Under the pieces are notes generated by a model. It was given only the letters and a program-made list of their open reading frames with translations. It ran no database searches and was not told the origin of the DNA. This document shows, piece after piece, positions 48,076-57,800 of a stretch of DNA of 64,000 nucleotides. How positions within the stretch are numbered: the first letter of the stretch is position 1; each line of letters begins with the position of its first letter. The DNA comes from Lacinutrix jangbogonensis. Lineage in GTDB: Bacteria; Bacteroidota; Bacteroidia; Flavobacteriales; Flavobacteriaceae. The translations under genes and the position numbers were made by a program. The stretch is taken from positions 62,001 to 126,000 of the forward strand of contig NZ_JSWF01000031.1 of NCBI RefSeq assembly GCF_000797445.1, in the 5' to 3' direction.

Positions 48076-48684
48076 TTATGGGAAAATAGTCTCTGAAAGA
48101 GTATTACCATTTATGTCAAAGCGCCCTTCCGTTATCTCAATTTCGTCTTCATTATTATTAATATTTTTTAATCGTGCATTGAATATACCTGATATAATCC
48201 CATTATCATATCTACTAATTGTTATATTACCAGAATTCTCATAAGAACAATAGTTTTTATAAATGTTTTCAGAATGGTCATATACTCTACAGAATATGTT
48301 TGTAGTTAATGGACTATCTACATTGTCTTGACAATTACTCTCGTTTACAATATAATTACTCACTTGTGTATTTTCTAAATCAAGAATATGCAAAACGATT
48401 TTTCCGGTTTTTTCACTTGCGTAATCATTAATAATTATTTCATTGTATAACCTATCTGGAGGGAAAGAAAAAATTTTCATTCCTCTATCTGATGAATTAA
48501 AAGTACCTGAACCATCTCTTGGTGTTAATAATACACCATCAATATAACACCCAAAAGTATTTTCTCCTGTTTGCGTTGCTTCTGGCAGTGTTGGTGTAAA
48601 TGTGTTGTTGTCGTCATCTTTACTACAACCAAATAGTAGTAGTAAAATGAGTATTGTTGTAATTAATGTTTTTGTTGATTTCAT
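48076..48684 (-). CDS. Tandem paralogous lipoprotein 1 (DUF6252-like)
   Basis: This 202-residue lipoprotein has the signal LITTILILLLLFGC followed by SKDDDNN, a typical surface-export acidic patch of Bacteroidota. The mature part begins LPEATQTGENTFGCYIDGVL, which I associate with the DUF6252 family, and ends EITEGRFDIN. Cysteines in FGCY, NCQDN, IFCRV and YCSYEN are shared with its two neighbours and may form disulfides. It is the most diverged of three tandem copies (48076-50280). The function is unknown; a beta-sandwich binding protein at the cell surface is plausible. Confidence 0.8.
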   Translation of the reverse strand: MKSTKTLITTILILLLLFGCSKDDDNNTFTPTLPEATQTGENTFGCYIDGVLLTPRDGSGTFNSSDRGMKIFSFPPDRLYNEIIINDYASEKTGKIVLHILDLENTQVSNYIVNESNCQDNVDSPLTTNIFCRVYDHSENIYKNYCSYENSGNITISRYDNGIISGIFNARLKNINNNEDEIEITEGRFDINGNTLSETIFP

Positions 48685-48835
48685 AATTAGCTATTTTAAT
48701 TTGTTTAAAATTAGTGGTTTGCTTTATTTTAGATGTCCTGAATTAAGCAAAATGCTAAAATTAGGACATGTTTTTTCATAATTTTAAAGTGTTAAAGGTG
48801 AAACAGTTGTTTAGTGATTGTTTTATAATTAATAG

Positions 48836-48859
48836 TAGGTGTTGTTCGCGCAACACCTA
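48836..48859. terminator. Conserved hairpin after lipoprotein gene 2
   Basis: TAGGTGTTG pairs with CAACACCTA over TTCGCG. It overlaps the TAG stop of gene 2. The preceding ~85 bases are nearly identical to those at 47991-48076, so the gene and its downstream region were duplicated together. Confidence 0.55.
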
Positions 48860-49477
48860 TGTTTTTTGAAAGGTTGTATTTGATAATGTAGATCTATTAA
48901 TGTCAAATCTTCCTTGAGTAATTTCTATTATATCTTCTGGGTCATCTCTGTTTTGAGCAGAACAACTAAAAGTGCCAGAGACTATTCTATTTTCTAAATC
49001 GAAGTATGTAATATTAATCGTGCCTCCATTTTCAATAGAGCAATACCATTTAAAAACTTGCAAATTGTCATCCCACATCCTACAACGGATATTTATATTT
49101 GGGTTAGCATCAATACCATTTTCGCAATTACTTTCATTAATAATGAAATTGCCTTCTCCATTATCTTCTAGAGCATTAAAATGTAATTGTAAAAGTCCAC
49201 CATTACCACTTTTATAATCTCTAACGCGTAATTCATTATATGGTGAATTTTCTGGCCCTACAAAAAATAACATTCCATAGTCAGAGCCTAAAGTAGATCC
49301 TGTTCCATCTCTTGGAGTTAGCAACATTCCATCAATATAACACCCAAAAGTGTTCTTTCCAGTTTGAGTTGCTTCTGGTAATGTTGGTGTAAAAGCGTTG
49401 TTGTCGTCATCTTTACTACAACCAAATAGTAGAAGTAAAATACGAGTTGTTGTAATTAATGTTTTTGTTGTTTTCAT
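48857..49477 (-). CDS. Tandem paralogous lipoprotein 2 (DUF6252-like)
   Basis: This 206-residue paralogue of the flanking genes has the signal ending LLLLFGC and the same SKDDDNNAFTPTLPEATQTG start. The middle part differs (GMLFFVGPENSPYNELRVRDY), but the frame of Cys residues and the end EITQGRFDIN are kept. The upstream spacer (48685-48856 region) contains an inverted repeat with arms ATGTCCT and AGGACAT that recurs before gene 3. The three genes probably share one promoter region, perhaps under the AraC-type regulator at 51182. Confidence 0.8.
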   Translation of the reverse strand: MKTTKTLITTTRILLLLFGCSKDDDNNAFTPTLPEATQTGKNTFGCYIDGMLLTPRDGTGSTLGSDYGMLFFVGPENSPYNELRVRDYKSGNGGLLQLHFNALEDNGEGNFIINESNCENGIDANPNINIRCRMWDDNLQVFKWYCSIENGGTINITYFDLENRIVSGTFSCSAQNRDDPEDIIEITQGRFDINRSTLSNTTFQKT

Positions 49478-49627
49478 AATTAGCTATTTTAATTTGTTTA
49501 AAATTATTGGTTTGCTTTATTTTAGATGTCATGAATTAAGCAAAATGCTAAAATTAGGACATGTTTTTTCATAATTTTAAATGTTAAAGTGAAACGATTG
49601 TTAAGTGATTGTTTTGTAATTAATATT

Positions 49628-49651
49628 TAGGTGTCGTTAGAGCGGCACCTA
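49628..49651. terminator. Conserved hairpin after lipoprotein gene 3, with covariation
   Basis: TAGGTGTCG pairs with CGGCACCTA over TTAGAG. Compared with the other two hairpins a T-A pair has become C-G and another has become T-G, so pairing is preserved while the sequence changed. This supports a functional RNA structure. Confidence 0.6.
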
Positions 49652-49656
49652 TTTTT

Positions 49657-50280
49657 TTATGGATAAGAGGTTAAATTAACTGATGTTCTATTTATATCAA
49701 ACCTTCCTTGTGTAATTTCTATACTATCTTCTGGGTTATCATAATTTTGAACAGTGCAATTAAATGTTCCTGAAATTATTCCGTTGTCAAAATCATACCG
49801 TGTAATGGTTAAAGTGCCACCATTTTCTATAGAACAATACCAATTATAAGTATTTGTTTGTTTATCTAAAAGTCTGCATCGAATATTTATATTGTTGTTA
49901 GCATCTACATTATCTTCACAATTACTTTCATTTATTATAAAAGATCCTTCTCCATTAGCATGCAAATCTATAATGTGTATGTCCATTTGTCCACCAGTGC
50001 CACTTTTAAAATCTCTAATATTAATTTCGTTGTAAATGTAATCTGGTGCATCGCCTAGAGCAGAAAAACTCATTCCAGTATCAGGAAATCCATTTGCTCC
50101 TTCTCCATTTCTTGGTGTGAGTAATACACCATCAATATAACAACCAAAAGTATTTTTACCAGTTTGTGTTGCTTCAGGAAGTGATGGTATAAATGCGTTG
50201 TTTTCATCATCTTTACTACAACCAAATAGTAAAAGTAAAATGAGTGTTGTTGTAATTAGAATTTTTGTTTTCATAATCAT
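49657..50280 (-). CDS. Tandem paralogous lipoprotein 3 (DUF6252-like)
   Basis: This 207-residue copy starts MIMKTKILITTTLILLLLFGC; the second Met may be the true start. The mature protein has SKDDENN, LPEATQTGKNTFGCYIDGVL and EITQGRFDIN, as in copies 1 and 2. It is closer to copy 2 (shared NGGTLTITRYD-like and INIRCR sequence). Copy number has grown by tandem duplication within the cargo block. It lies 110 bases downstream of the outer-membrane-type gene. Confidence 0.8.
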   Translation of the reverse strand: MIMKTKILITTTLILLLLFGCSKDDENNAFIPSLPEATQTGKNTFGCYIDGVLLTPRNGEGANGFPDTGMSFSALGDAPDYIYNEINIRDFKSGTGGQMDIHIIDLHANGEGSFIINESNCEDNVDANNNINIRCRLLDKQTNTYNWYCSIENGGTLTITRYDFDNGIISGTFNCTVQNYDNPEDSIEITQGRFDINRTSVNLTSYP

Positions 50281-50389
50281 GTATTTTAAAATGTTAGTTT
50301 AAAGTTCAATAATTAATTGGTTTTATGTGTCCAGAAAATGGCATAATGCTGAAATTGGGATAGATTTTAAGTTTATGAAATACAAAAAA

Positions 50390-50995
50390 TTAGTATTCTA
50401 ATCTTGATTTACTTCCAAGTTTCCATTGTAATAAAATACCAATACTGTAAATTGTATTTATACTATTTATATTAGTATGAAATTGAAACCCTAAAGAAAA
50501 TCGCTTTCCTGTTTTAAAGCGAATATTACTTTGCAATACTAAGCCAATAGTATTATTCTTATCTTTAATGTAATTATAGTCATAAGAAGTAAAAGAAAGA
50601 AAACCACCACTACTAGTTCCGGAACCAGGTATTATTTCTGGTGTCGTTATGGTTTGAGAAAAATAGCCCAAGCCACCAAAAACATCGAGATACAACCATT
50701 TTTTATCTTTAAATTCTTTACCATAAAAGATATCGAATTCTCGAAAAACCTTAGTTGTAGATGGTCCAAGTACAGAAATATTAAATTCGCTTCCAGATAA
50801 AGCAAAAGCTTTATAAATATGTTTATTCTTTTTAAGACTTAATGCAATGCTAACGGCAATACCACTGTTGCTATTGTCAAAATAAATATTAATAGGGGAA
50901 ATATCAATACTATTAAACTGTAGCTTATTCTTGGTTTCTTGAGAGTAAGAATAAAAAGAGAGCAAGAATAGGAGAATAAAAAATCTAGTTTTTAT
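50390..50995 (-). CDS. Outer-membrane beta-barrel-type protein with ATA in place of its start codon
   Basis: The mature part (about 180 residues) alternates hydrophobic and polar residues with Gly- and Tyr-rich strands (YLDVFGGLGYFSQTI, NTIGLVLQSNIRFKTG, YSIGILLQWKLGS) and ends near an aromatic residue, as small outer-membrane barrels do. A standard start exists only at a TTG (50965-50963), which would cut the signal peptide short. In the same frame the codons before it read KTRFFILLFLLSFYSYSQ, a perfect signal peptide, preceded by ATA at 50995-50993 and then a stop. A single ATG-to-ATA change explains this. Expression may therefore be low or lost. Confidence 0.6.
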   Translation of the reverse strand: MKTRFFILLFLLSFYSYSQETKNKLQFNSIDISPINIYFDNSNSGIAVSIALSLKKNKHIYKAFALSGSEFNISVLGPSTTKVFREFDIFYGKEFKDKKWLYLDVFGGLGYFSQTITTPEIIPGSGTSSGGFLSFTSYDYNYIKDKNNTIGLVLQSNIRFKTGKRFSLGFQFHTNINSINTIYSIGILLQWKLGSKSRLEY

Positions 50996-51181
50996 GTGTC
51001 TCTATTTATTTTTTTTAATGGACACATATTGTTCGCTATTAATTATTTCCTTTGGCGATAAGATTTTTGAATATGCTCGTTTCATAATTGAATATTTAAG
51101 TGAATTTAAATATCAATATTTTTCTACCATAAGTTATCCTATAAAAAGCATAGTGCCATTATCTGGACAAATTTATGCGTA

Positions 51182-52309
51182 TTACATGGTGTTATTAGAC
51201 CTATATTGAGAAGGAGTTTTGTTTGTGAATTTCTTAAACGCACTATAAAAGGTGGACTTAGAATTGAAGCCACTTTCTAACCCAATAGCAGTTATCGTAT
51301 AATTACTATAAGTTGAATTTATTAATAATGATTTGGCATAATTCACTCTATATTCATTAATAAGGTTCGTGAAATTTAAATTTTTATGAGTATTAATCAC
51401 CTTAGATAAATGACTTGCGCTAATATTTAACTCTATAGAGAGATCTTCAAGGCACAAGTTTTCATTTAAAAACAACGCATTGTTTTCAATATGTTCACAA
51501 ATCTCATTAAAAAATCTAGATTGGGAATCAACGATTTTATTTTTAATTTTAGGAGGCTTAGTATTTTTCTTTTCAAGAATATCTTTTCTAAGCCTTATTC
51601 TATCTGTCATTACATTATAGCGTATAAACCCTTGATAACCTATCCAATATAATACTAAAGAACTTCCAATTCTTAATAGTGAATACATGTTAAATTGTGG
51701 AATATCTATAAATATGTTAGATAGAATAGCCAATAACCAAAACAATAATACTAAACTACCTAATATAATAAATTGTTTCAACCACTTATTGTCATTAAAT
51801 GAAAGTGCATATTTATAATTGAATTGCTCTTTAAAGATTATTTTATAACAACGGTAAAAAATGTAAAACGAAAATAGTGCATTTACTGCCTCTTCAATTC
51901 TAGTATATGAGGTGATTATATTTATTTCAATTTTAGTGTTGTAACATAGACTTATAAGTATTAAACGAAGAATAATTTCTATAAAAAACAAGTATATTAT
52001 TAATTTGATATAGTTTTTGTATTTTTTTTCAACTAATAAAAAATGGATAAGAAAACTGTAAAAAGCAGGTACAATAAAAACATACCAAGGCACTTCTAAA
52101 TTCTTAATAAAAAACCAAGAAGAGGAATAATCATTACTTATTAGCCAAGCTTGTATATTGTTAAGTGAAATACTTAGTACTAAAAGATTTAAAAATAGAA
52201 TCGCTTTACTAATTTTCTTTTTAGGGTGATACATTAATGTTATGCTATTAAAAAGAAATCCATGTACAGCTCCTGTTAATAATATAATATTAAAGATATT
52301 TTCAAGCAT
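51182..52309 (-). CDS. Membrane-bound AraC-type transcription regulator
   Basis: This 375-residue protein has about seven hydrophobic segments over residues 1-235 and an AraC-type DNA-binding domain at the C-terminus, with two helix-turn-helix elements (LSIELNISASHLSKVINTH and ITAIGLESGFNSKSTFYSAF, then TNKTPSQYR). This layout, a membrane sensor fused to AraC HTH, is common in Flavobacteriia. It is the most upstream gene of the cargo block and on the same strand as the genes it may control: the barrel protein, lipoproteins and lipase. The signal sensed is unknown. Confidence 0.85.
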   Translation of the reverse strand: MLENIFNIILLTGAVHGFLFNSITLMYHPKKKISKAILFLNLLVLSISLNNIQAWLISNDYSSSWFFIKNLEVPWYVFIVPAFYSFLIHFLLVEKKYKNYIKLIIYLFFIEIILRLILISLCYNTKIEINIITSYTRIEEAVNALFSFYIFYRCYKIIFKEQFNYKYALSFNDNKWLKQFIILGSLVLLFWLLAILSNIFIDIPQFNMYSLLRIGSSLVLYWIGYQGFIRYNVMTDRIRLRKDILEKKNTKPPKIKNKIVDSQSRFFNEICEHIENNALFLNENLCLEDLSIELNISASHLSKVINTHKNLNFTNLINEYRVNYAKSLLINSTYSNYTITAIGLESGFNSKSTFYSAFKKFTNKTPSQYRSNNTM

Positions 52310-52412
52310 AGTTTTATGATTGTTAGCGTTTATAAATGTAATTAATAGTTCTATAATAAAAAAGGAAAGATAATTCTGATAAGAGAATAAATTCTAATTT
52401 CGATTTTTCAGT

Positions 52413-52514
52413 TTAACCATTTAAAAATTAAAACGTTTAACAAATTACTAAGATAACTCGCTTTAACAATGAATATCTTTACAGCAAAAAAAATTACTCT
52501 ATGTTGCGTTGGAT
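52413..52514. repeat. Direct repeat C, right copy
   Basis: This is the partner of 44956-45057 (five differences in 102 bases). It contains a leftover of the GH2 3' end (QFNHLKIKTFNKLLR and its stop, 52410-52457) before the intact metallophosphoesterase gene. Before insertion of the block between the copies, GH2 and the phosphoesterase gene were neighbours about 40 bases apart. Confidence 0.93.
52474..52481 (+). promoter_or_regulatory. Probable promoter -7 element of the metallophosphoesterase gene
   Basis: TATCTTTA differs in its last base from the TATCTTTG of the left copy at 45017-45024, which matches TAnnTTTG fully. The promoter of the intact gene may therefore be weaker than the orphan copy. 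Confidence 0.4.
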
Positions 52515-53802
52515 AATAATCTCCATAATTTTACTAGTATTAGACTTTTATGCTTTTCAAACGGTAAAAACAATTACTAAAAGTTATTGGTTTTACGCTA
52601 TTTATTGGCTAGCAAGTCTTTTTGTACTTGGTAATCTAATTTATCATTATTCTAGTTTTTCTAGATCAGATAGATTTACAATTAGTCATGGTTATGCTCT
52701 AGCCTATTTATTTGGACTTTTTGTGCCAAAGCTTATCTTATTGTTGTTTATGTTTGGCGAAGATATTGTGCGAGCAGTTTTGGCTATAATTAATAAATTA
52801 TCGAATTCCAGCCCTGAAAATAGTCCCTACTCAACAAGTAGGCGCGGATTTGTTTCTAAAATTGCTTTGGGTATGGCGGCCATTCCCTTTGCTTCATTTA
52901 TCTATGGTATTTTTCAAGGAAAATATAATTATAAAGTTATAAAGCATGTCCTTTATTTTGAAGATTTACCGGAAGCATTCGACGGGTACACCATTACTCA
53001 AATTAGCGATATTCATTCTGGAAGTTTGGAGAGTAAAGAGAAAATTTCTTACGGAATAGATTTAATTAACGAACAAGAAAGTGATGCTATTTTATTTACG
53101 GGAGATTTAGTAAATACTAAAGCTGAAGAGATGAATAGCTGGATTGATACCTTTGGAAAATTAAAGGCTAAAGATGGCAAATTTGCAGTCATGGGAAATC
53201 ATGATTATGGATATTATGCCTACGGCAATGATAAAGCTTTAAACGAAGAAAATCAGCGTCAACTAGAAGTCGTTCATAAAAGACTAGGTTTCGACCTAAT
53301 ACTGAATGACAAGCGTAAAATAGAACGCAACGGACAAGCTATTAATATTCTTGGTGTTGAAAATTGGGGAGCGTCGAGACATTTTCCAAAACGCGGAAGC
53401 CTAAAAGAAGCCACAAAGTCTATTGGAGAAAACGATTTTAATATCCTTATGTCTCATGATCCGTCACATTTTGATTATGCTGAAATGGAACTTAATAAAA
53501 AAGACAGAAATAGTCATGATTTAGTTACAAACGAAACAAATGTTATTGATTTCGAGAAACATATTCATTTAACTTTAGCAGGTCACACGCATGGAATGCA
53601 ATTTGGCATCGAAGTGCCATCTTTAGGTATTAAATGGAGTCCAGTAAAATACCGTTACCCAAAATGGGCCGGACTCTACGAAGTAGCAGGAAAGTTTTTA
53701 CACGTAAATAGAGGTTTTGGGTACTTGGCTTTTCCTGGTCGCATTGGTATTTGGCCAGAAATTACAGTGATTACACTAAAAAAAGGAACGAAAGTTGCTT
53801 AA
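52501..53802 (+). CDS. Membrane-anchored metallophosphoesterase
   Basis: This 433-residue protein has four hydrophobic segments in the first ~145 residues and then a calcineurin-like phosphoesterase domain. The metal ligands are in ITQISDIHSGSL, LFTGDLVNTK, VMGNHDYG, LMSHDPSHF and LTLAGHTHGMQFG. The group includes YkuE/YaeI-like enzymes that act on phospholipids or UDP-linked lipids at the membrane. The ATG lies inside the right copy of repeat C, and the gene stands alone. Its substrate cannot be stated. Confidence 0.88.
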   Translation: MLRWIIISIILLVLDFYAFQTVKTITKSYWFYAIYWLASLFVLGNLIYHYSSFSRSDRFTISHGYALAYLFGLFVPKLILLLFMFGEDIVRAVLAIINKLSNSSPENSPYSTSRRGFVSKIALGMAAIPFASFIYGIFQGKYNYKVIKHVLYFEDLPEAFDGYTITQISDIHSGSLESKEKISYGIDLINEQESDAILFTGDLVNTKAEEMNSWIDTFGKLKAKDGKFAVMGNHDYGYYAYGNDKALNEENQRQLEVVHKRLGFDLILNDKRKIERNGQAINILGVENWGASRHFPKRGSLKEATKSIGENDFNILMSHDPSHFDYAEMELNKKDRNSHDLVTNETNVIDFEKHIHLTLAGHTHGMQFGIEVPSLGIKWSPVKYRYPKWAGLYEVAGKFLHVNRGFGYLAFPGRIGIWPEITVITLKKGTKVA

Positions 53803-53888
53803 TATGCTATTAAATTAAATAGATAAATCTATAAGTTGTTAAAAAATTGTAGATTTACAGTTATCATTTTAAACTAATACTTTAAGAA

Positions 53889-54185
53889 ATGTCAAAATTC
53901 GGAGAATTAATCGATGTAAAAATCCCAGTTTTACTAGATTTTTTTACAGAGTGGAATGAAAAATCTACAGCTATGCATCCTATACTTCGTGATGTTGCAG
54001 CTGCACTTGGCGATAAAGCTAGAGTGATTAAGATTGATGTAGATAAAAACAAAGAATTATCGGAAGCTTTGCGTGTAAAAAGTTTACCAACTTTAATTAT
54101 TTATAAAGATGGTGAAATGAAATGGCGACAAAGTGGAGAGCAAGATGCTAATACTTTAATAGCTATTGTTCAAGACTTTGTTTAA
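53889..54185 (+). CDS. Thioredoxin-fold protein without the CxxC active site
   Basis: This 98-residue protein has the thioredoxin fold order: PVLLDFFTEWN, then KARVIKIDVDKNKELSEAL, then the cis-Pro loop VKSLPTLIIYKDGE. Where thioredoxins have WCGPC the sequence reads WNEKSTAM, so both redox cysteines are absent, and no other Cys is present in the protein. It cannot exchange disulfides and is more likely a binding or chaperone-like partner. It is monocistronic and converges on the deacetylase gene with 19 bases between stops. Confidence 0.85.
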   Translation: MSKFGELIDVKIPVLLDFFTEWNEKSTAMHPILRDVAAALGDKARVIKIDVDKNKELSEALRVKSLPTLIIYKDGEMKWRQSGEQDANTLIAIVQDFV

Positions 54186-54204
54186 ATATACCAAATGAAT
54201 TACT

Positions 54205-54867
54205 TTATAATGCATTAGTAATTGCTTTAAAAGTATAGCCTTTTTTACTAAAATAGTCCAATACTTTTGGCAGTGCATACATCATATTTCTAGATGCCTT
54301 TACGCTATCATGAAAGACTACTATATTGTTTTTTGCAGATGCTTTACTAATTACATTTTTTAAGCATTGCTCTTTAGAGATTTTATGTTCCCAATCGAAA
54401 GCAATAACACTCCACATAATTATTTTGTAGCCTAAATGTATTAAAGCTTTACCTTGACTATTCTTCAATTGTCCAAAAGGAGGTCTATAAAGATTGTTGA
54501 TCGGTGATTCTTGATTTTTGATTTCAGAATGAATAATTCCTTGCGCTTTTCTTATGTTCTCTAGATAGTTTTTAGTTGAAGTTTTCCAGCCTTTAATATG
54601 ATCATGAGTATGGTTTCCAAAACTATGACCTTCTTTTAAAATAGCCTGAAAGATTTCTGGATGTTTAGCCACATTATTTCCAATGCAAAAAAAGGTGGCC
54701 TTTGCATTGTATTGTTTAAGTGTGTTTAGAGTCCATTGAGTAATTTCTGGTGTTGGACCATCATCGAATGTTAGATATAAAATTTTGTCTTTAGACGAAA
54801 AATCCCAAACATAGTTTGGGAATATTCGTTTTATAAATGGTGGTATTTTAGCAGGAATAAATGGCAT
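54205..54867 (-). CDS. Polysaccharide deacetylase (NodB-like, CE4)
   Basis: This 220-residue enzyme has the CE4 motifs in order: LYLTFDDGPTPE (metal and catalytic Asp), FGNHTHDH (two metal-binding His) and YRPPFGQ (third motif). It would remove N-acetyl groups from peptidoglycan or an amino-sugar polymer. No signal peptide is clear, although the N-terminus is hydrophobic at IPAKIPPFIKRIF. It lies 2 bases downstream of the DUF2723 gene and is probably co-transcribed, which suggests an envelope role. Confidence 0.87.
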   Translation of the reverse strand: MPFIPAKIPPFIKRIFPNYVWDFSSKDKILYLTFDDGPTPEITQWTLNTLKQYNAKATFFCIGNNVAKHPEIFQAILKEGHSFGNHTHDHIKGWKTSTKNYLENIRKAQGIIHSEIKNQESPINNLYRPPFGQLKNSQGKALIHLGYKIIMWSVIAFDWEHKISKEQCLKNVISKASAKNNIVVFHDSVKASRNMMYALPKVLDYFSKKGYTFKAITNAL

Positions 54868-54869
54868 GT

Positions 54870-57800
54870 TTATTCTTCTGTTTCAACCTCAATGGGTTCG
54901 ATATTAGGGATGCTACTATCTCTATCAATATCGCGTTCTTCCCTTAATTGTGGACTATCGTCTTCTGGGAAGAGTCTACTAAATAGTTTTTCGTAATTAT
55001 TAAAATTTAAGAATTCTTTTTCAGCAAAGTCTTCATCATATTCTACTAAAACGATTATTAAGGCTCTGTAACGTTCTAAATCTGTAACAATTTCTTGTCC
55101 GTTTTTAAGTTGATTATCAAGAGTCAGTTCGCTGTAGTATGTTAAATTTTCTTGATATTTTACTGCAACATCTTGAAACAATTGTCTTGCTTTGTCTTGC
55201 GACCCTACTTCGTAATAACCACTTACGTAAGGTTCTAATAAAGTATAATAACCAAATTTATCTACAGGCATATTTTCCATTGCAATGTCTGCAATGTTTT
55301 CTGCTTTATCAAGTTTGTTTTCTTGAATTAGTTTCTCCATTAAACGTGCTAGATTCCCTCTGTAAGTTATAGAATTCTTTCGTGTTTCTGGATCGTGGTA
55401 AATGTCATCACTACCACTATTTCCCCAATCCCAAGCTTTAACTTTGTCGTACATAAATTCACTGTCTACGCGACCCATATCAAAAGGATTTGCACGATCT
55501 GTAGGTGTTTTTATTGGTACGAGTTTGTAGCACATACCATCCAACTGCAGGTAGTCTTTCATCCAGATGTAATCATCTTCTCCAAAAGCACCACCAGTAA
55601 AGTAAATAGGGCGTTTCCAATCGTTATTAGCAACAATGTCTAGCATTAATAAACGTTGCTTGTAAATCGCGCTTTCTTTAATTTTTATATCTATATAATC
55701 AACCATAGCATCGGCATCTTTTTCCTTAACAATACCATATTTAATAGCATTAGCTTTATTGACAGGAATACGAATATTTTCTACTGGAAAATAATTTGTG
55801 TTTAATAATTGTGAAGGGTATTGATCTGTTTTTTCACCTTGTAATTGGATAATACGCTTAAACTTAGTCTTAGGATTATCACTAGAAACAAAATCCATGA
55901 ACTCTTTAATCATTAAAGTATCTCTACTAAAAGTAGGCTTAGCTTCTTCCGTTTTTGGATCTACATAATATGTGCGTTTCATGATATAATCTCGCGTACC
56001 ATATTTATACTGATCATGTGTTAATTGCGAAGGTACAGGATCACTCTCGTAAGCCTTTCGTTTCATCTGGTCTATATACCAATCGGTTTGGAATAAGCTG
56101 GTGTTTACAACACGAACATCTGTTCTATAGTTTTCAATTTCTTGAGCATACCATAGCGCAAACGTATCGTTATCTCCGATAGAGAATAGAATTGCATTTT
56201 CACCACAAGAATCTAGATATTTTTTAGCCATAGATAAGGCTGTATATTTTCCAGATCTGTCATGGTCATCCCAATTATTTACTGCTAAAATTAATGGCGC
56301 AATAAGTAAGCAAACTCCGGTAATTGCCAGAGGTAAAGCCGAACTTTTTACTTTATCTTTAAAGAACTCATACATACCATAGACACTAAAGCCTATCCAA
56401 ATAGCAAACACATAAAACGACCCAACCACAGAATAATCACGTTCACGAGGCTCAAAAGGTCTTACGTTAGTGTATACTTGAATTGCGATTCCTGTAAAAA
56501 GGAAGAATACCAACAGCACCCAAAACGTTTTTTTGTCTTTATTAAATAAGAAGAATAGCCCAATAATACCTAATATAAGCGGAAGAAAAAAGTACGTATT
56601 TCTGGCTTTATTATTTTTCACATCACTTGGTAAATGATTTTGAGATTGACCTAAATGCATTTCATCTACAAAGTTAATTCCACTAATCCAGTTTCCATGA
56701 TTGTTGTATTCTCCTTGAATATCGTCTTGTCGTCCTGAAAAATTCCACATAAAATAACGCCAATACATATAACCTAATTGGTATTGAAATAAATAGGTTG
56801 TAGTCGCTAAAAAAGAAGGTTTTTCAATATCTAAATACTCTTGACCATATTCTTTTAAAAACCTATGATAACCTTCATAATCAACATTTCCACGGGCAAC
56901 TTCACCTTTAAACTGATTAATAAAAGCAACATCTTTTTGAACCCTTGGACTTAGAGCAACATTTAATTTTTCGCCATAAATCTCCATAAATTCGTCATAC
57001 TCATTCTCTGTTAATTCGTTTTGTTGGTATTTTTCAACAAAAGCAGCAATTTTTTTCTGTGTGAACGGATCGATGTTAAATTTATCTTTTAAATTATAAT
57101 CTAAAAAACCTGAAAACATCATGTAATTCTCTGCATGCTCACCACTCCACATTCTTGGTAAAACAGCAGCATGATCGTAATTGTAATTTTGTACAGCATC
57201 CTTGTAATCGTTAACAATTACGTATTCACCTTTTTCTAAATCTTTTTCATATTTAGGTTTGTCATCTCTGTAAGCATCTTTTTTGTTTTTATTTAAAGCA
57301 GCATATTGGTCTGTAAATAATGGTCCGTAAAACAAGTGTGTTTTTGGGTATTGTTCTAAATTGTAATAAGCCAAAAGCTCTCTAGCACTAGAAGGATTGT
57401 TTTCATTTATTACTACACCAGCATTAGCTCTAATGGGTAACATTAGCCAAGAAGAGAAACCAATAACTACAAATGTTAGACATAAAATACCTGTGTTAAT
57501 ATGTCTATAACCTTTTTCTCTTGTGTATTTTAAACTAAAATATATTGCAGCCACCAATAGAACGCCTGCGATTATAGATCCTGAATTAAAAGGTAAACCA
57601 ACAGTGTTTACAAAGAAGATCTCCAATAGGCTGAAGAATCTTAGAATATTAGGAGCTAATAATTTAAAAATGAATAGTAGAATAGCAACCGAAACTATGT
57701 TTGCGATAATGAAATTCTTAAGTGTTACGGTTTTATAATTTTTAAAATAATAAATTAATCCTATGGCAGGAATCGTTAATAATCCCATAAAGTGAACACC

